Shown here: positions 1-7,518 of the stretch, piece by piece
Numbering within the stretch: the stretch's first letter is position 1
Layout: the number at the start of each line of letters is the position of its first letter
IMG/VR virus record: IMGVR_UViG_3300020419_000736
Span: 1 to 22,978 of that record
Reading direction: 5' to 3' (one strand)
Length of the DNA: 22,978 nucleotides
Source: a virus
Notes under the pieces: model-generated
What the model saw: the letters and a program-made list of their open reading frames with translations, nothing else
Databases searched by the model: none
What the model was told of the DNA's origin: nothing
Made by a program: the position numbers and the translations under genes

Positions 1-86
1 CGCTTCCTTGCTTGACGCAATGCTTGTGGTTTAAGATGACGCTTCTTTTCTTTTTTAGAGTGGTGTTGCCAGTTAGGAGTCGTCAT
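1..86 (-). CDS. Small basic protein, 3' part cut off by the window edge
   Basis: An ATG at 86-84 opens a frame that stays open to base 1 (28 codons visible). It begins MTTPNWQHHSKKEKKRHLKP and is strongly basic (Lys/Arg/His). It overlaps the last 14 bases of gp46 in another frame, the same tight packing as the other genes here. I do not recognise a family. A basic peptide of this kind could bind nucleic acid, but that is only inference. The rest of the gene lies to the left of the window, so its length is unknown. Confidence 0.55.
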   Translation of the reverse strand, partial: MTTPNWQHHSKKEKKRHLKPQALRQARK

Positions 87-1791
87 CGGATATCACCTTT
101 GAAAAATCGTTTATCTTTTCAAACCGTAAGGTTTTATCAAATTTATCTAATAATATATCACCTTTGTGTGAGATTACAAAGAAGTTTGTCTTGTCATCCA
201 GTCCTCTAAGAATTTTAAATAATTCTTCTGTTGATGCACTGTCCAAAGAGGAATCAAATACCTCATCTAGTATCAATAGATTAGTAGCAGCAGAGTTTTT
301 CATCTTTGCTATGTCTCTCCACGTGAATAGGAGTGATAAATCTATCTTTTGTTTCTCTCCTTCGGAAAAGGATGCGTATGAAAACTCATCACGGAAACGA
401 GACTTGATAATCTCATTAAACTCTTCGTCAAGTGTGAAGTTGACAAAGAAATCCATGCTTTGTAAGTATTTATTTATCCTTTGATTAATAATAGGGACAA
501 ACTTTGCTATAATTCTACTCTTAATACCACCATCTTGGAGTAAAGAGGAGACAGTTTTTAAATTGTCCGACTCATGATTGACTTTTGAGCAATCTTTCTG
601 TTTCTTCTTCTGTTTTTTCTTAAAATCTGATAGTTTTGCCTTCTCTACCTTGACATCAGGTGCTTCTTGGTTTGTATCCACTAATAATTTCTTTGATTTT
701 AAAAGAAGACTCTCGGATTCTCTCTGATTACCTAGTATTTCTGTCTGGACTGCAGTAATTTTGTCACAAGTTTCCTTTTGTTGCTTGATTTCTTGAAAAC
801 AATCATTGATTTTAACAGTGATATCATCTAAACCACCTGTCATCTTCTCTACTTTTACTTCTGCAGTTTCTACATTCTTTTTCTTAAGGTTTGCAGGAAG
901 TTTTTGTGTGCAAGTAGGACATTCATCGTTAGTTTGATAGAATTTTACTTCTTTCTGTGCTCTCTTTAGATTACTTTTAATCTTTGCACGCATATCTCTT
1001 AACTCTTCATGCATTTTCTGATTCTCAGGCATGGTATTTACCTTGTTACCTAGAGATTCTATAAGTAATTTTTTATTTTCTACCTCTCGTGACAACTCCT
1101 GTATCCTTTCTTCATTCTCATCAAACTGTTTGTGAAGTCTTTTCATATAGTCATCATTCATCTTCTCCATATTCTCAACAGTATTCTGTTGCATAGCAAC
1201 TTGTTGCTCTGCTATCTGTAATAGATGCTCACACTCCTTTTGATTCTCTTTAATATCTTTTACTCTATCTTTAAGGAGTAGATTCATCCTAGAAAAGATT
1301 TGTATATCCAATAAATCTTCTATGACTTCCCTTCTATGAGGAGCAGTAAGCTGCATAAATGGAACGAAAGTGCTACTCCCCAGAATAACAACCTGAGTGA
1401 AAGACTTGAAATTAAACTTGAGTATGCTTTGCTCAAGATATTTTTGGTAATCTTTGTTTGCTGCATCTTGGTCAAGTAATTGACCGTTACGATATATCTC
1501 AAAGACATTTGGTTTTATTCCTCGAATTATTTTATACTTGACACTACCAATATAAAATTTAATCTCAACTACACATTCTCTTTCGTTAATGGTATTGATA
1601 AGTTGTCTTCTAATAATCTTTCTAAATGGTTTATTAAACAAAACAAAGCACAATGCATCAAGCATAGTGGATTTGCCTGCACCATTAGACCCTAGTATTA
1701 AGTGTGAGGGAGCATCATCTATTTGGATTTCAGTGAAAGAGTTACCTGTCGACAGAAAATTCTTCCATTTAATCTCTTCAAAAACTATCAT
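73..1791 (-). CDS. 46: gp46-like recombination endonuclease subunit (Rad50/SbcC type)
   Basis: This is the 572-aa ATPase subunit of the phage Mre11/Rad50-type nuclease, which resects DNA ends for recombination-dependent replication. T4 gp46 is about 560 aa. Walker A is GSNGAGKST at residues 34-42. A long central coiled coil carries a CPTC zinc hook at 291-294. The ABC signature FSEGE is at 475-479, and Walker B LLILDE at about 505-510 is followed by a D-loop (SSLD) and a switch histidine in VISHKGD. The ATG at 1791 is coupled to the preceding 26-aa frame by a TAATG overlap. Its partner gp47 lies two genes upstream. Both ATPase halves are complete, so the protein should be functional. Confidence 0.97.
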   Translation of the reverse strand: MIVFEEIKWKNFLSTGNSFTEIQIDDAPSHLILGSNGAGKSTMLDALCFVLFNKPFRKIIRRQLINTINERECVVEIKFYIGSVKYKIIRGIKPNVFEIYRNGQLLDQDAANKDYQKYLEQSILKFNFKSFTQVVILGSSTFVPFMQLTAPHRREVIEDLLDIQIFSRMNLLLKDRVKDIKENQKECEHLLQIAEQQVAMQQNTVENMEKMNDDYMKRLHKQFDENEERIQELSREVENKKLLIESLGNKVNTMPENQKMHEELRDMRAKIKSNLKRAQKEVKFYQTNDECPTCTQKLPANLKKKNVETAEVKVEKMTGGLDDITVKINDCFQEIKQQKETCDKITAVQTEILGNQRESESLLLKSKKLLVDTNQEAPDVKVEKAKLSDFKKKQKKKQKDCSKVNHESDNLKTVSSLLQDGGIKSRIIAKFVPIINQRINKYLQSMDFFVNFTLDEEFNEIIKSRFRDEFSYASFSEGEKQKIDLSLLFTWRDIAKMKNSAATNLLILDEVFDSSLDSASTEELFKILRGLDDKTNFFVISHKGDILLDKFDKTLRFEKINDFSKVISDDDS

Positions 1792-1868
1792 TAATTATGG
1801 GGGTCGAAATAACGAATCAAATATGCTGTAGCTGCTATGAGCACAGCGATAACAATAAATGCAATCAT
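1791..1868 (-). CDS. 26-aa single-pass membrane peptide
   Basis: A 26-codon frame starts with ATG at 1868-1866 and reads MIAFIVIAVLIAATAYLIRY then FDPHN. It is almost entirely a hydrophobic helix with an Arg-containing C-terminal end. Support comes from its fit: its ATG overlaps the stop of the 86-aa gene as ATGA, and its stop overlaps the gp46 start as TAATG, so it exactly fills the gap. No function can be assigned. It may be a small inner-membrane phage protein, or a translational link to gp46. Confidence 0.6.
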   Translation of the reverse strand: MIAFIVIAVLIAATAYLIRYFDPHN

Positions 1869-2125
1869 GTAACAGGGGGTGGGATGACTATATCATCAGT
1901 TGTGATGATAGAAAATTTATAACCATAATTTTTACAACTTGTTTTAACCTCATCTTCTTCCATGAATCTGACGTTTAACTTACGTGGGTAGTCAGCGTCC
2001 TTCAACATACTATAATAACGCACTGCGTCGTCTTTGTCAACAAAGATTTGGACAACCCTATCTACAGTATTGTCATCACGGACAGCATACACTCCTCCAG
2101 TCTTCTGGTCTGTTAATACAAACAT
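1865..2125 (-). CDS. DUF3110-like small protein between gp47 and gp46
   Basis: 86 aa. The sequence has an N-terminal strand (MFVLTDQKTGGVYAV), then DRVVQIFVDKDDAVRYYSML-KDADYP, an acidic stretch, a Cys-containing turn (SCKNYGYKF) and an IPPP tail. From memory this follows the pattern of DUF3110, a small cyanobacterial family (FVLLFN...DRxVVLMFExEDDATRYAxxLExQDFP...C...GY). The resemblance was not checked by search. Function is unknown. It lies in the recombination operon, joined by TAATG to gp47 upstream and ATGA to the 26-aa peptide downstream. A host-family protein fixed in this slot would support a cyanobacterial host. Confidence 0.8.
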   Translation of the reverse strand: MFVLTDQKTGGVYAVRDDNTVDRVVQIFVDKDDAVRYYSMLKDADYPRKLNVRFMEEDEVKTSCKNYGYKFSIITTDDIVIPPPVT

Positions 2126-3156
2126 TATACTTCTTGTGCCTCCAAATATAGAGATTTTAAAATACCAAAAATTTCATGTCCATTATCAAACTCGGTTACA
2201 CAACTCTCTAATATGGTAAGTGTATCCTCAACTTCAACATCAATATCTTCATCTAAATCATAACTCATGTCCTCAATAATCTTGAGGTCTGCGAGGTCTG
2301 CTTTATGTAAACGTCTTACAGTTTTGTCGAATGCAACTTGGTCTGTCTTGTCTTCAACAATGAGTTTTACATATGTGCCTTTGACACTATCTATTTCCTC
2401 GTCAGTAATTCCCACTCCATCCTTATAGAATAACTTACTGAAAGTATTATAAGGATTCTTAATGAATTCTAAATTGGCATCAGTAGTATTTAGAATATGA
2501 AACCCTCTTTCATGACCATAGTCATTCCAGTATAATTGGTAGGGGTTACCCAAGTATTGTATTCGGTCTCTTCTACTACGCATGTGGTAGTGACCACTAC
2601 AAGTCAGTTTAAATTTCTTAAATATGTCTGGACTATCACCATGCTCCATAGTATATCCAGGTACAGGAGAGAAACCATTTAACTCAAGGTGACCCATGCA
2701 GTATTGTGCTTTAGATTTACTAATCATATCTAAAGTTTCTTCTCTATTCTCGTCACATATCCATGGCACTAGCATCATTTTCTTACCACCAATAGTCATT
2801 TCTGTAGGGTTACTGACTACGTTGATGTTTTGATATTGTGTAAGTAACAAATCTGGTGATGATACTTTTAAAGTATTCTTATAATATATGTCATGATTAC
2901 CAACGAGACAGGTCATACGAATGCCTCTGTCTGCTACTGGTTTAAACCACATATCATGTGTATAATCAAGAGAGTTGAAGTTTACATATTTACGTCTATC
3001 AAATGTGTCGCCAAGATTTATTATCTCAGTGATACCATGCTCATCAATATAAGGTAAGACTATATTTTCGTAGAATAATCTATATCTTTCTAGGTAATAT
3101 TGATTGTCATTGCGGACACCGAAGTGTTGGTCTGTGATTAATAATACCTTACTCAT
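2125..3156 (-). CDS. 47: gp47-like recombination endonuclease subunit (Mre11/SbcD type)
   Basis: 343 aa; T4 gp47 is about 339 aa. It is a calcineurin-like metallophosphoesterase forming the nuclease subunit that pairs with gp46. Metal-binding motifs appear in order: DQH at 9-11, GDTFDRR starting at 49, GNHD at 86-89, a CMGHLE histidine and then SGHYH. The C-terminal third is acidic and probably contacts gp46, as in Mre11-Rad50. The start overlaps the methyltransferase stop as ATGA and its stop overlaps the next gene as TAATG, so it is translated as part of one operon. All nuclease motifs are intact. Confidence 0.96.
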   Translation of the reverse strand: MSKVLLITDQHFGVRNDNQYYLERYRLFYENIVLPYIDEHGITEIINLGDTFDRRKYVNFNSLDYTHDMWFKPVADRGIRMTCLVGNHDIYYKNTLKVSSPDLLLTQYQNINVVSNPTEMTIGGKKMMLVPWICDENREETLDMISKSKAQYCMGHLELNGFSPVPGYTMEHGDSPDIFKKFKLTCSGHYHMRSRRDRIQYLGNPYQLYWNDYGHERGFHILNTTDANLEFIKNPYNTFSKLFYKDGVGITDEEIDSVKGTYVKLIVEDKTDQVAFDKTVRRLHKADLADLKIIEDMSYDLDEDIDVEVEDTLTILESCVTEFDNGHEIFGILKSLYLEAQEV

Positions 3157-3941
3157 ACAAAAACACTTGCAAGTGGATTTACTTTCTTTAGTCTTTCTTC
3201 TGCCATTCTAACATACTCTTCATGCAGTTCGCAACCTACCCATCTACGGTCTAGATTCTTAGCAGAGACAGCAGTAGTGCCACTGCCCATAAATGGGTCT
3301 AATACTAGGTCATACTTAAAAGAATAGTATTTAATAATTCTGTCACTTAGTGCTGTAGGGTATGGTGCTAAGTGTTTTGATTTTGTTTCTGGTGGAAACT
3401 GCCATACATTAGTCCTTTCATATCCATCTTCTACTAATGAATCGTTTACTACATGGTCAGAGTATGAGCGGACAATTTTGTCTATCAAACCATCCATAGG
3501 TTTCTGAAATACAAATATAGTTTCAGTAACAATATTAGGTTTGTATGCTACAGGTTTCCTGTGTTGAAAGAAGTTACCGTTTCTATTAATAGAAGCACCT
3601 TCTTGTTTCATCCATACAATGTCATCGATATATTTCCAACCCATTCCTTTCATGATAGTAAAAAAGTCGAATGTGATAGGCAGTCTACTACTCTCATGTG
3701 CCCTAGACTCTCTAGGTTTAATCACAGGAGATAGATTTACACAACACATTCTACCTTTTTCAGTTACACGATACACTTCTTTGAATGTAACGTATAGAAA
3801 AGAAAGGTATTCTTCATAGGTAGGCCATGTAGAATACGCTTTTGCATTATAATATGGAGGAGAGGTGCAAGTAAGATGCACACTCTCATCACCGAGAATT
3901 TTCATGCGCTCTCGGCAGTCACCTAATAAAATTGTATTCAT
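3153..3941 (-). CDS. DNA methyltransferase, N4/N6 amino type
   Basis: 262 aa, Pfam N6_N4_Mtase type. The catalytic motif IV is TSPPY at residues 26-30, and the SAM-binding motif I is DPFMGSGTT at 215-223, followed by RRWVGCELHEEYVRMAEERL. Motif IV before motif I is the beta-class order. SPPY is commoner in N4-cytosine than in N6-adenine enzymes, so m4C is a reasonable guess; the target site cannot be read. It is coupled by TAATG to gp55 upstream and ATGA to gp47 downstream, and no restriction partner is seen. The likely role is protection of phage DNA or marking of replicating DNA. Complete, with no sign of decay. Confidence 0.93.
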   Translation of the reverse strand: MNTILLGDCRERMKILGDESVHLTCTSPPYYNAKAYSTWPTYEEYLSFLYVTFKEVYRVTEKGRMCCVNLSPVIKPRESRAHESSRLPITFDFFTIMKGMGWKYIDDIVWMKQEGASINRNGNFFQHRKPVAYKPNIVTETIFVFQKPMDGLIDKIVRSYSDHVVNDSLVEDGYERTNVWQFPPETKSKHLAPYPTALSDRIIKYYSFKYDLVLDPFMGSGTTAVSAKNLDRRWVGCELHEEYVRMAEERLKKVNPLASVFV

Positions 3942-4417
3942 TAATTACGCATGTTTGTTTCGATTCTACTCTTAATACTATTCATATTAGAAGAATCGTC
4001 TTTAGTATCGGAATGGAATACTTGCTCGTAACCATTCTTTTCAATAAGTTTATCTCTTATGTCCATCTGTCTTTTTTCTTTAGCAATCCTACGAAGAAAT
4101 GCAAAGTAAACTATTTGTGTAAAATAGGCAAAAGGATTTTTGGATTTGGTTGGGTCAAAGTTATCGATATATTGGACGCAATTTTCAACACCGTCAGATA
4201 CCATGTCTTCTTTAAACATATAGTTTATAAAGTTAGGGCGATAGGACAGGTGAGTTGCTATCTTTAAAAAACATTCGCCAAGATAATGAGGAATGCGTGG
4301 TTTAGTTTTGTCTAATAGACGAGCTTCTTCTATAGACTGGCGGTATTCGATAATCTTTGCCAGAAATAATTTGTTATCTACATAATGGGCTTTTCTTTTT
4401 GCGGGCATTTTACGCAT
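3941..4417 (-). CDS. 55: gp55-like late-transcription sigma factor
   Basis: 158 aa from this ATG; T4 gp55 is 185 aa. In T4, gp55 binds core RNA polymerase and recognises TATAAATA late promoters. The motif ECFLKIATHLSYRPNF, then DMVSDGVENCVQYIDNFDP and NPFAYFTQIVYFAFLRRIAK, is a region-2-like sigma segment typical of T4-like gp55. The frame continues upstream to a GTG at 4438, but a perfect sigma70 promoter would start transcription near 4434, downstream of that GTG. I therefore chose the ATG at 4417; an in-frame ATG at 4408 is also possible. Neither has a clear Shine-Dalgarno. Late promoter boxes for it to act on are present elsewhere in the window. Confidence 0.9.
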   Translation of the reverse strand: MRKMPAKRKAHYVDNKLFLAKIIEYRQSIEEARLLDKTKPRIPHYLGECFLKIATHLSYRPNFINYMFKEDMVSDGVENCVQYIDNFDPTKSKNPFAYFTQIVYFAFLRRIAKEKRQMDIRDKLIEKNGYEQVFHSDTKDDSSNMNSIKSRIETNMRN

Positions 4418-4440
4418 ACAGTTTTTTGTATCGCTCACTC

Positions 4441-4469
4441 ATTATAAGTGACGACTGGATTTGTGTCAA
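4441..4469 (-). promoter_or_regulatory. Perfect sigma70-type promoter for gp55
   Basis: On the minus strand TTGACA (4469-4464), exactly 17 bases of spacer (4463-4447) and TATAAT (4446-4441) form a consensus host promoter. The predicted start is near 4434, about 17 bases before the gp55 ATG at 4417. This suggests early or middle expression by unmodified host polymerase of the operon gp55-methyltransferase-gp47-gp46. Confidence 0.85.
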
Positions 4470-4477
4470 GCTTGACA
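4464..4477. repeat. 14-bp perfect palindrome overlapping the gp55 -35 box
   Basis: TGTCAAGCTTGACA is its own reverse complement. Each arm ends in TTGACA, so it supplies a -35 box on both strands. It could be a dimeric repressor or activator site; no candidate regulator is visible in the window. Confidence 0.7.
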
Positions 4478-4500
4478 GGTTACAGAATGTGGTGTACACT
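4472..4500 (+). promoter_or_regulatory. Possible divergent promoter (antisense direction)
   Basis: On the plus strand TTGACA (4472-4477) is followed after exactly 17 bases by TACACT (4495-4500, 4 of 6 matches to TATAAT). A transcript would start near 4507 and run antisense into the 141-aa gene, with no convincing plus-strand gene ahead. The weaker -10 makes this less certain than the gp55 promoter. Confidence 0.35.
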
Positions 4501-4515
4501 AACCGTGTAGCGGTT
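4501..4515. other. Small hairpin downstream of the 141-aa gene
   Basis: AACCG-TGTAG-CGGTT is a perfect 5-bp stem with a 5-base loop, 11 bases past the stop of the 141-aa gene. No T-tract follows on either strand, so it is not a standard intrinsic terminator. It could attenuate or process the upstream mRNA. Confidence 0.35.
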
Positions 4516-4526
4516 CAGAAACGATA

Positions 4527-4952
4527 TTATATATTCTTCTTCCATTGGTCTTCAAGTCTCTTACGAATCTCAGAAACTTTTCCGACCAGACCCATATTTT
4601 TATTTGCTTTTACTTCCCAGTTTGAATCATCTTCAACACCATTTTCTTTTCTCAACCATAATTTATATGTCTGCTCAGCAAGTAAAGACATAGGTGCTAT
4701 TGAAATAATATCTGCTTCTTGAAGAATAAAAAACTCTTCGTCACTCCACATCATCCATTTAACCAAACCTATAGCAAGACCTACTTGACCTTGATGGTTG
4801 ACTGGTGCTTCTCTAGGAGTAGCAGGGTCTTGGACAAAAATTAGCGACTGACCTTTTTCTTGAGTTGCAATCATTACACCCATAACCTCATCGCCAGATG
4901 ATAGTTTGGCAACTCCGTAGAATTCGTGGTCGTGTCTTATGTAAGTAATCAT
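4527..4952 (-). CDS. Conserved-context hypothetical protein between uvsW and gp55
   Basis: 141 aa. The N-terminal half (YGVAKLSSGDEVMGVMIA, then LIFVQDPATPREAP) looks like a small beta-barrel, loosely Sm/Lsm-like. It is followed by WMMWSDEEFFILQEADIISIAPM, and the C-terminal third is charged and helical, ending in Lys residues. I do not recognise a named family, and the Sm-like impression is weak. Its start overlaps the uvsW stop as ATGA, so it is the last gene of the uvsY-uvsW transcript before the gp55 promoter region. A regulatory or nucleic-acid-binding role is inference only. Confidence 0.85.
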   Translation of the reverse strand: MITYIRHDHEFYGVAKLSSGDEVMGVMIATQEKGQSLIFVQDPATPREAPVNHQGQVGLAIGLVKWMMWSDEEFFILQEADIISIAPMSLLAEQTYKLWLRKENGVEDDSNWEVKANKNMGLVGKVSEIRKRLEDQWKKNI

Positions 4953-6409
4953 TTCTTAAAGGATACTTTAGTGACTTCATAATCAAATTTCTCTTCGTCG
5001 TATATTTTCATTCTTTCAATAAGATGACGAAAAGTATAGTTGTAGGATTGACCCCTTGAGCAGTCGTCTGCTATGTCATACAACATTGCTTGCGCTTTGT
5101 TGTCCCCCTTTCTCAAAACTCGTCCTATAGACTGTAAGTTTCTTACTCTAGATTTACTGGGTGATGCGAAAATAACATTATGTAGGTTACGGATATTTAT
5201 ACCTGTAGAAAACGTGCCATAAGATGCAATGATAATTGCGTTGGTTTCCTGCTCGCAAATCTTTCTTGCTTCTTCACGTGCTACAGCATCTACACCGCCA
5301 TGTATAAAGAAGACCTTTGTGCCTTCCTGTACTTTACTATTTAGCATTTCCCATAGGGGCTCACCATGCTTTTCGACGTAGTTAAAGAGTATTAAAGTAT
5401 TGCCTGATACATCTATTGCTAGATTACATATAAAATTGTTACGTTTAGAGTGGGTAATCAGGTAATCTATCTCTTGATGGTATGAATCAAAGGGCACATG
5501 ACCATGCTCTAGCATGCATATCTTCACTTTTAATGGTGTGAGTTGTCCCTTTTTCATCAGGTCTGATGTAGTTGTAACCTTATCACATCTACCAAAGAGA
5601 CCTTCTAGTATTAACTGATGACACTGCATACCGTCTAGTGTCCCTGTTAATCCCACGCGATATTTTACATCATGACACTTGGCAAGTATACCAGTCAGTG
5701 ATTTTGCTTTGTATAAGTGTGCTTCATCTCCTATTACAACATCAAACCTTTCAAAGAAATTCTTTTTCTCTTTGTATATACTCTGCCATGTAGATATAAC
5801 AACTGGTTTCTCTGTATATTTCTCTCTACCTTGCATAATCTCATGGACATATGCATTTGCATTCCATCCATAGTCTTTAAAGTCTTGTTTTAATTGTGAT
5901 ACCAATGATGTGGTAGGCACAATGATAAGTACATTTCTCTTCGCTGCTCTATGCCATCTTACTAATCCGTAGATGATGAGGGATTTTCCTGACCCTGTTG
6001 GGGATAGTAAAAGTTTGCGACGTTGTTTAATAGCTTGGAATATTGCTTTGAGTTGGTAATCTCTTGCCTTGAAAGGTAACCGTAGATGTTTAACGAAAGT
6101 CGCAATCCCCTCAGGTGTGACATAATTTTCTTCCTCGTTTGGGAGACCATAAAACTGTGAGTCTTTAAGGAAAAACTCGTAACCCTTTTCCTCTAGGTAG
6201 TCTGCTAGGTAATCATAGAGACCAACATATATCTCACCTGTACCTGGTGAGTATAATCTTATCTTTCCATCCCAAAATTTCCTCCTATACTGAGGCATGT
6301 ATTTTGCACCAGGGACTTCAAACTGAAAGTATTCACTTAACTCTTTATGTAAGTGTTGCTCCCCTTCAATTTTTAGATAAACCTCATTCTTTTTTGAAAT
6401 GGTTATCAT
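4949..6409 (-). CDS. uvsW: UvsW-like SF2 DNA/RNA helicase
   Basis: 486 aa; T4 UvsW is about 500 aa. In T4 this enzyme unwinds R-loops and branched DNA, shutting down origin-primed replication and promoting fork regression and recombination-dependent replication. Walker A SPTGSGKS is at 136-143, the DEAH box at 228-231, motif III GLTGT at 253-257, and motif VI QSIGRVLRKG lies near the C-terminus. The N-terminal about 110 residues (SEYFQFEVPGAKYMPQ, FWDGKIRLY) match the substrate-binding region of UvsW. It is joined by ATGA to uvsY upstream and to the 141-aa gene downstream. All helicase motifs are intact. Confidence 0.96.
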   Translation of the reverse strand: MITISKKNEVYLKIEGEQHLHKELSEYFQFEVPGAKYMPQYRRKFWDGKIRLYSPGTGEIYVGLYDYLADYLEEKGYEFFLKDSQFYGLPNEEENYVTPEGIATFVKHLRLPFKARDYQLKAIFQAIKQRRKLLLSPTGSGKSLIIYGLVRWHRAAKRNVLIIVPTTSLVSQLKQDFKDYGWNANAYVHEIMQGREKYTEKPVVISTWQSIYKEKKNFFERFDVVIGDEAHLYKAKSLTGILAKCHDVKYRVGLTGTLDGMQCHQLILEGLFGRCDKVTTTSDLMKKGQLTPLKVKICMLEHGHVPFDSYHQEIDYLITHSKRNNFICNLAIDVSGNTLILFNYVEKHGEPLWEMLNSKVQEGTKVFFIHGGVDAVAREEARKICEQETNAIIIASYGTFSTGINIRNLHNVIFASPSKSRVRNLQSIGRVLRKGDNKAQAMLYDIADDCSRGQSYNYTFRHLIERMKIYDEEKFDYEVTKVSFKK

Positions 6410-6849
6410 CTAACACCATAATACTTGATAATGTCCATAGTATTCTTAATAGCAAACCCTCGCGAGTCTATCTGTTTAAGTATCCTATCAATACAATTTA
6501 TACAAGTTTCTAGGTAGTCTATTTTCTGGTTGGATTTACATATCTCTGGGTCACTATTGATGTATACATCTAAGTCACCTTTCAATACCTTAAGGTCAAA
6601 AGGATTTTCTCTGTATACCTCTGATGGTGCTTTGCCTGAGTAGTATTCAAACTTCATTCTATACAATACATTCTTCTTAACTTGTGCTTCTGACAGCATC
6701 AACTTAAATGAATTGTAGAATTGTACATACTTAGCATGAAGACGAGGTGTCTCCATACTGTCATTTGCTAATAGCTCAGGTAACTCTCTATGGTCAAAGA
6801 ATGCTTCAGAATCCTTTGCCCACATCTCTTGAATTTTTTCAAGATTCAT
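6406..6849 (-). CDS. uvsY: UvsY-like recombination mediator
   Basis: 147 aa; T4 UvsY is 137 aa. UvsY loads the UvsX recombinase onto single-stranded DNA by displacing gp32. The sequence is helical, starting MNLEKIQEMWAKDSE, with LHAKYVQFYNSFKLML and LYRMKFEYYSGKA matching the conserved N-terminal ssDNA-binding region of the family, and a C-terminal helix (RILKQIDSRGFAIKNTMDII) for oligomerisation. It begins 2 bases after the upstream virion-protein stop and overlaps uvsW as ATGA. uvsX is not in the window. Confidence 0.93.
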   Translation of the reverse strand: MNLEKIQEMWAKDSEAFFDHRELPELLANDSMETPRLHAKYVQFYNSFKLMLSEAQVKKNVLYRMKFEYYSGKAPSEVYRENPFDLKVLKGDLDVYINSDPEICKSNQKIDYLETCINCIDRILKQIDSRGFAIKNTMDIIKYYGVR

Positions 6850-6851
6850 GA

Positions 6852-7406
6852 TTATTCTAGTCGTGTATCCCTCTCTGTCTGCTCACCACGTCTAACCTGA
6901 TAAGCGTTAAAAGTAAATGATACACTTGCTGTAGCGTATTCTGTACCATCTATTGTAGCATTAAATTCCATTGCTGACAAGGACTGTGGAATCAAATCCA
7001 TAAACACTACATTAAAATTCTGTTTAAAGTTACTGTTTAAGATTACCAACGTGCCATCTGCAGTTAATTTGTCACTATTCCATTCCTTTAATTCTCTTTC
7101 CATAAAAGTTTTTCTCTCTTGGGTATCGTCAGGAGTACCTAGAGCACGTATCCAGTTATGTAGAATCATATAATTTTCTAAGTCCTCATCAATCAAGAAG
7201 GTCATGTTGAGAGGGTCATACCCAATGAATCCTTCTAAAGGTAAAGGACGCAAGGGTGTTGGTTGCTGCTGTATCCCTAGATTCATAGCGGGAATATTAG
7301 CAGACTGTGAAAAGTAAGGTATCTTAGGGTATTTTGATAGTAGAAACTTAAATCCTATAGGGGACAGGAAGTTTCTATTCGCTATCTGTTTGTTCCACGT
7401 TGTCAT
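6852..7406 (-). CDS. Tail-tube-fold virion protein (gp19/gp54-like)
   Basis: 184 aa. The N-terminus (SPIGFKFLLSKYPKIPYFSQ, then SANIPAMNLG) and middle (YDPLNMTFLIDEDLENYMIL, HNWIRALGTP) follow the pattern of myovirus tube-fold proteins: a beta-strand, an IDED/VDED segment and a helix with W-IR. T4 gp54, the tube initiator on the baseplate, shares this fold with gp19. A tail completion protein (gp3) is another possibility, because I recall cyanophage annotations naming gp3 between gp23 and uvsY. It is not the main tube protein, since gp19 is found separately. The ATG at 7406 lies inside the preceding 30-aa frame. Role is inferred from sequence pattern, not searched. Confidence 0.7.
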   Translation of the reverse strand: MTTWNKQIANRNFLSPIGFKFLLSKYPKIPYFSQSANIPAMNLGIQQQPTPLRPLPLEGFIGYDPLNMTFLIDEDLENYMILHNWIRALGTPDDTQERKTFMERELKEWNSDKLTADGTLVILNSNFKQNFNVVFMDLIPQSLSAMEFNATIDGTEYATASVSFTFNAYQVRRGEQTERDTRLE

Positions 7407-7467
7407 CGTAGTCTTCTCTTGGGTAGACGAGACCTAAATTCTCATCAAAGTATTCGTCTTCATTCAT
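7375..7467 (-). CDS. 30-aa acidic peptide leading the recombination operon
   Basis: An ATG at 7467-7465 opens a 30-codon frame, MNEDEYFDENLGLVYPREDY then DDNVEQTDSE. It is extremely acidic and overlaps the start of the virion-protein gene by 32 bases in another frame. It is the first frame after the terminator at 7506-7484. No family is recognised. It could be a real small protein or a translational leader for the downstream gene. Confidence 0.45.
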   Translation of the reverse strand: MNEDEYFDENLGLVYPREDYDDNVEQTDSE

Positions 7468-7483
7468 AATTCTATTTAGTAAT

Positions 7484-7506
7484 AAAAAAGCACCCCCTAG
7501 AGTGCT
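7484..7506 (-). terminator. Intrinsic terminator closing the gcvP cassette
   Basis: On the minus strand a 7-bp stem (AGCACTC with GGGTGCT, one G-T pair) and a 4-base loop (TAGG) run directly into six T residues. It starts 12 bases after the stop of the 48-aa gene, where a terminator for the gcvP transcript is expected. Confidence 0.8.
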
Positions 7507-7518
7507 TATTGACAGATC

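Noticed and set aside
4418-4438. GTG start for gp55 at 4438
   Set aside because: The predicted transcription start near 4434 lies downstream of it, so this codon would not be in the mRNA from the perfect promoter.
4501-4515. Hairpin as an intrinsic terminator
   Set aside because: The stem is only 5 bp and no T-tract follows on either strand.
5194-5201. TATAAATA late-type box on the minus strand
   Set aside because: It lies deep inside uvsW coding sequence, far from any late gene start; in AT-rich DNA one copy is expected by chance.
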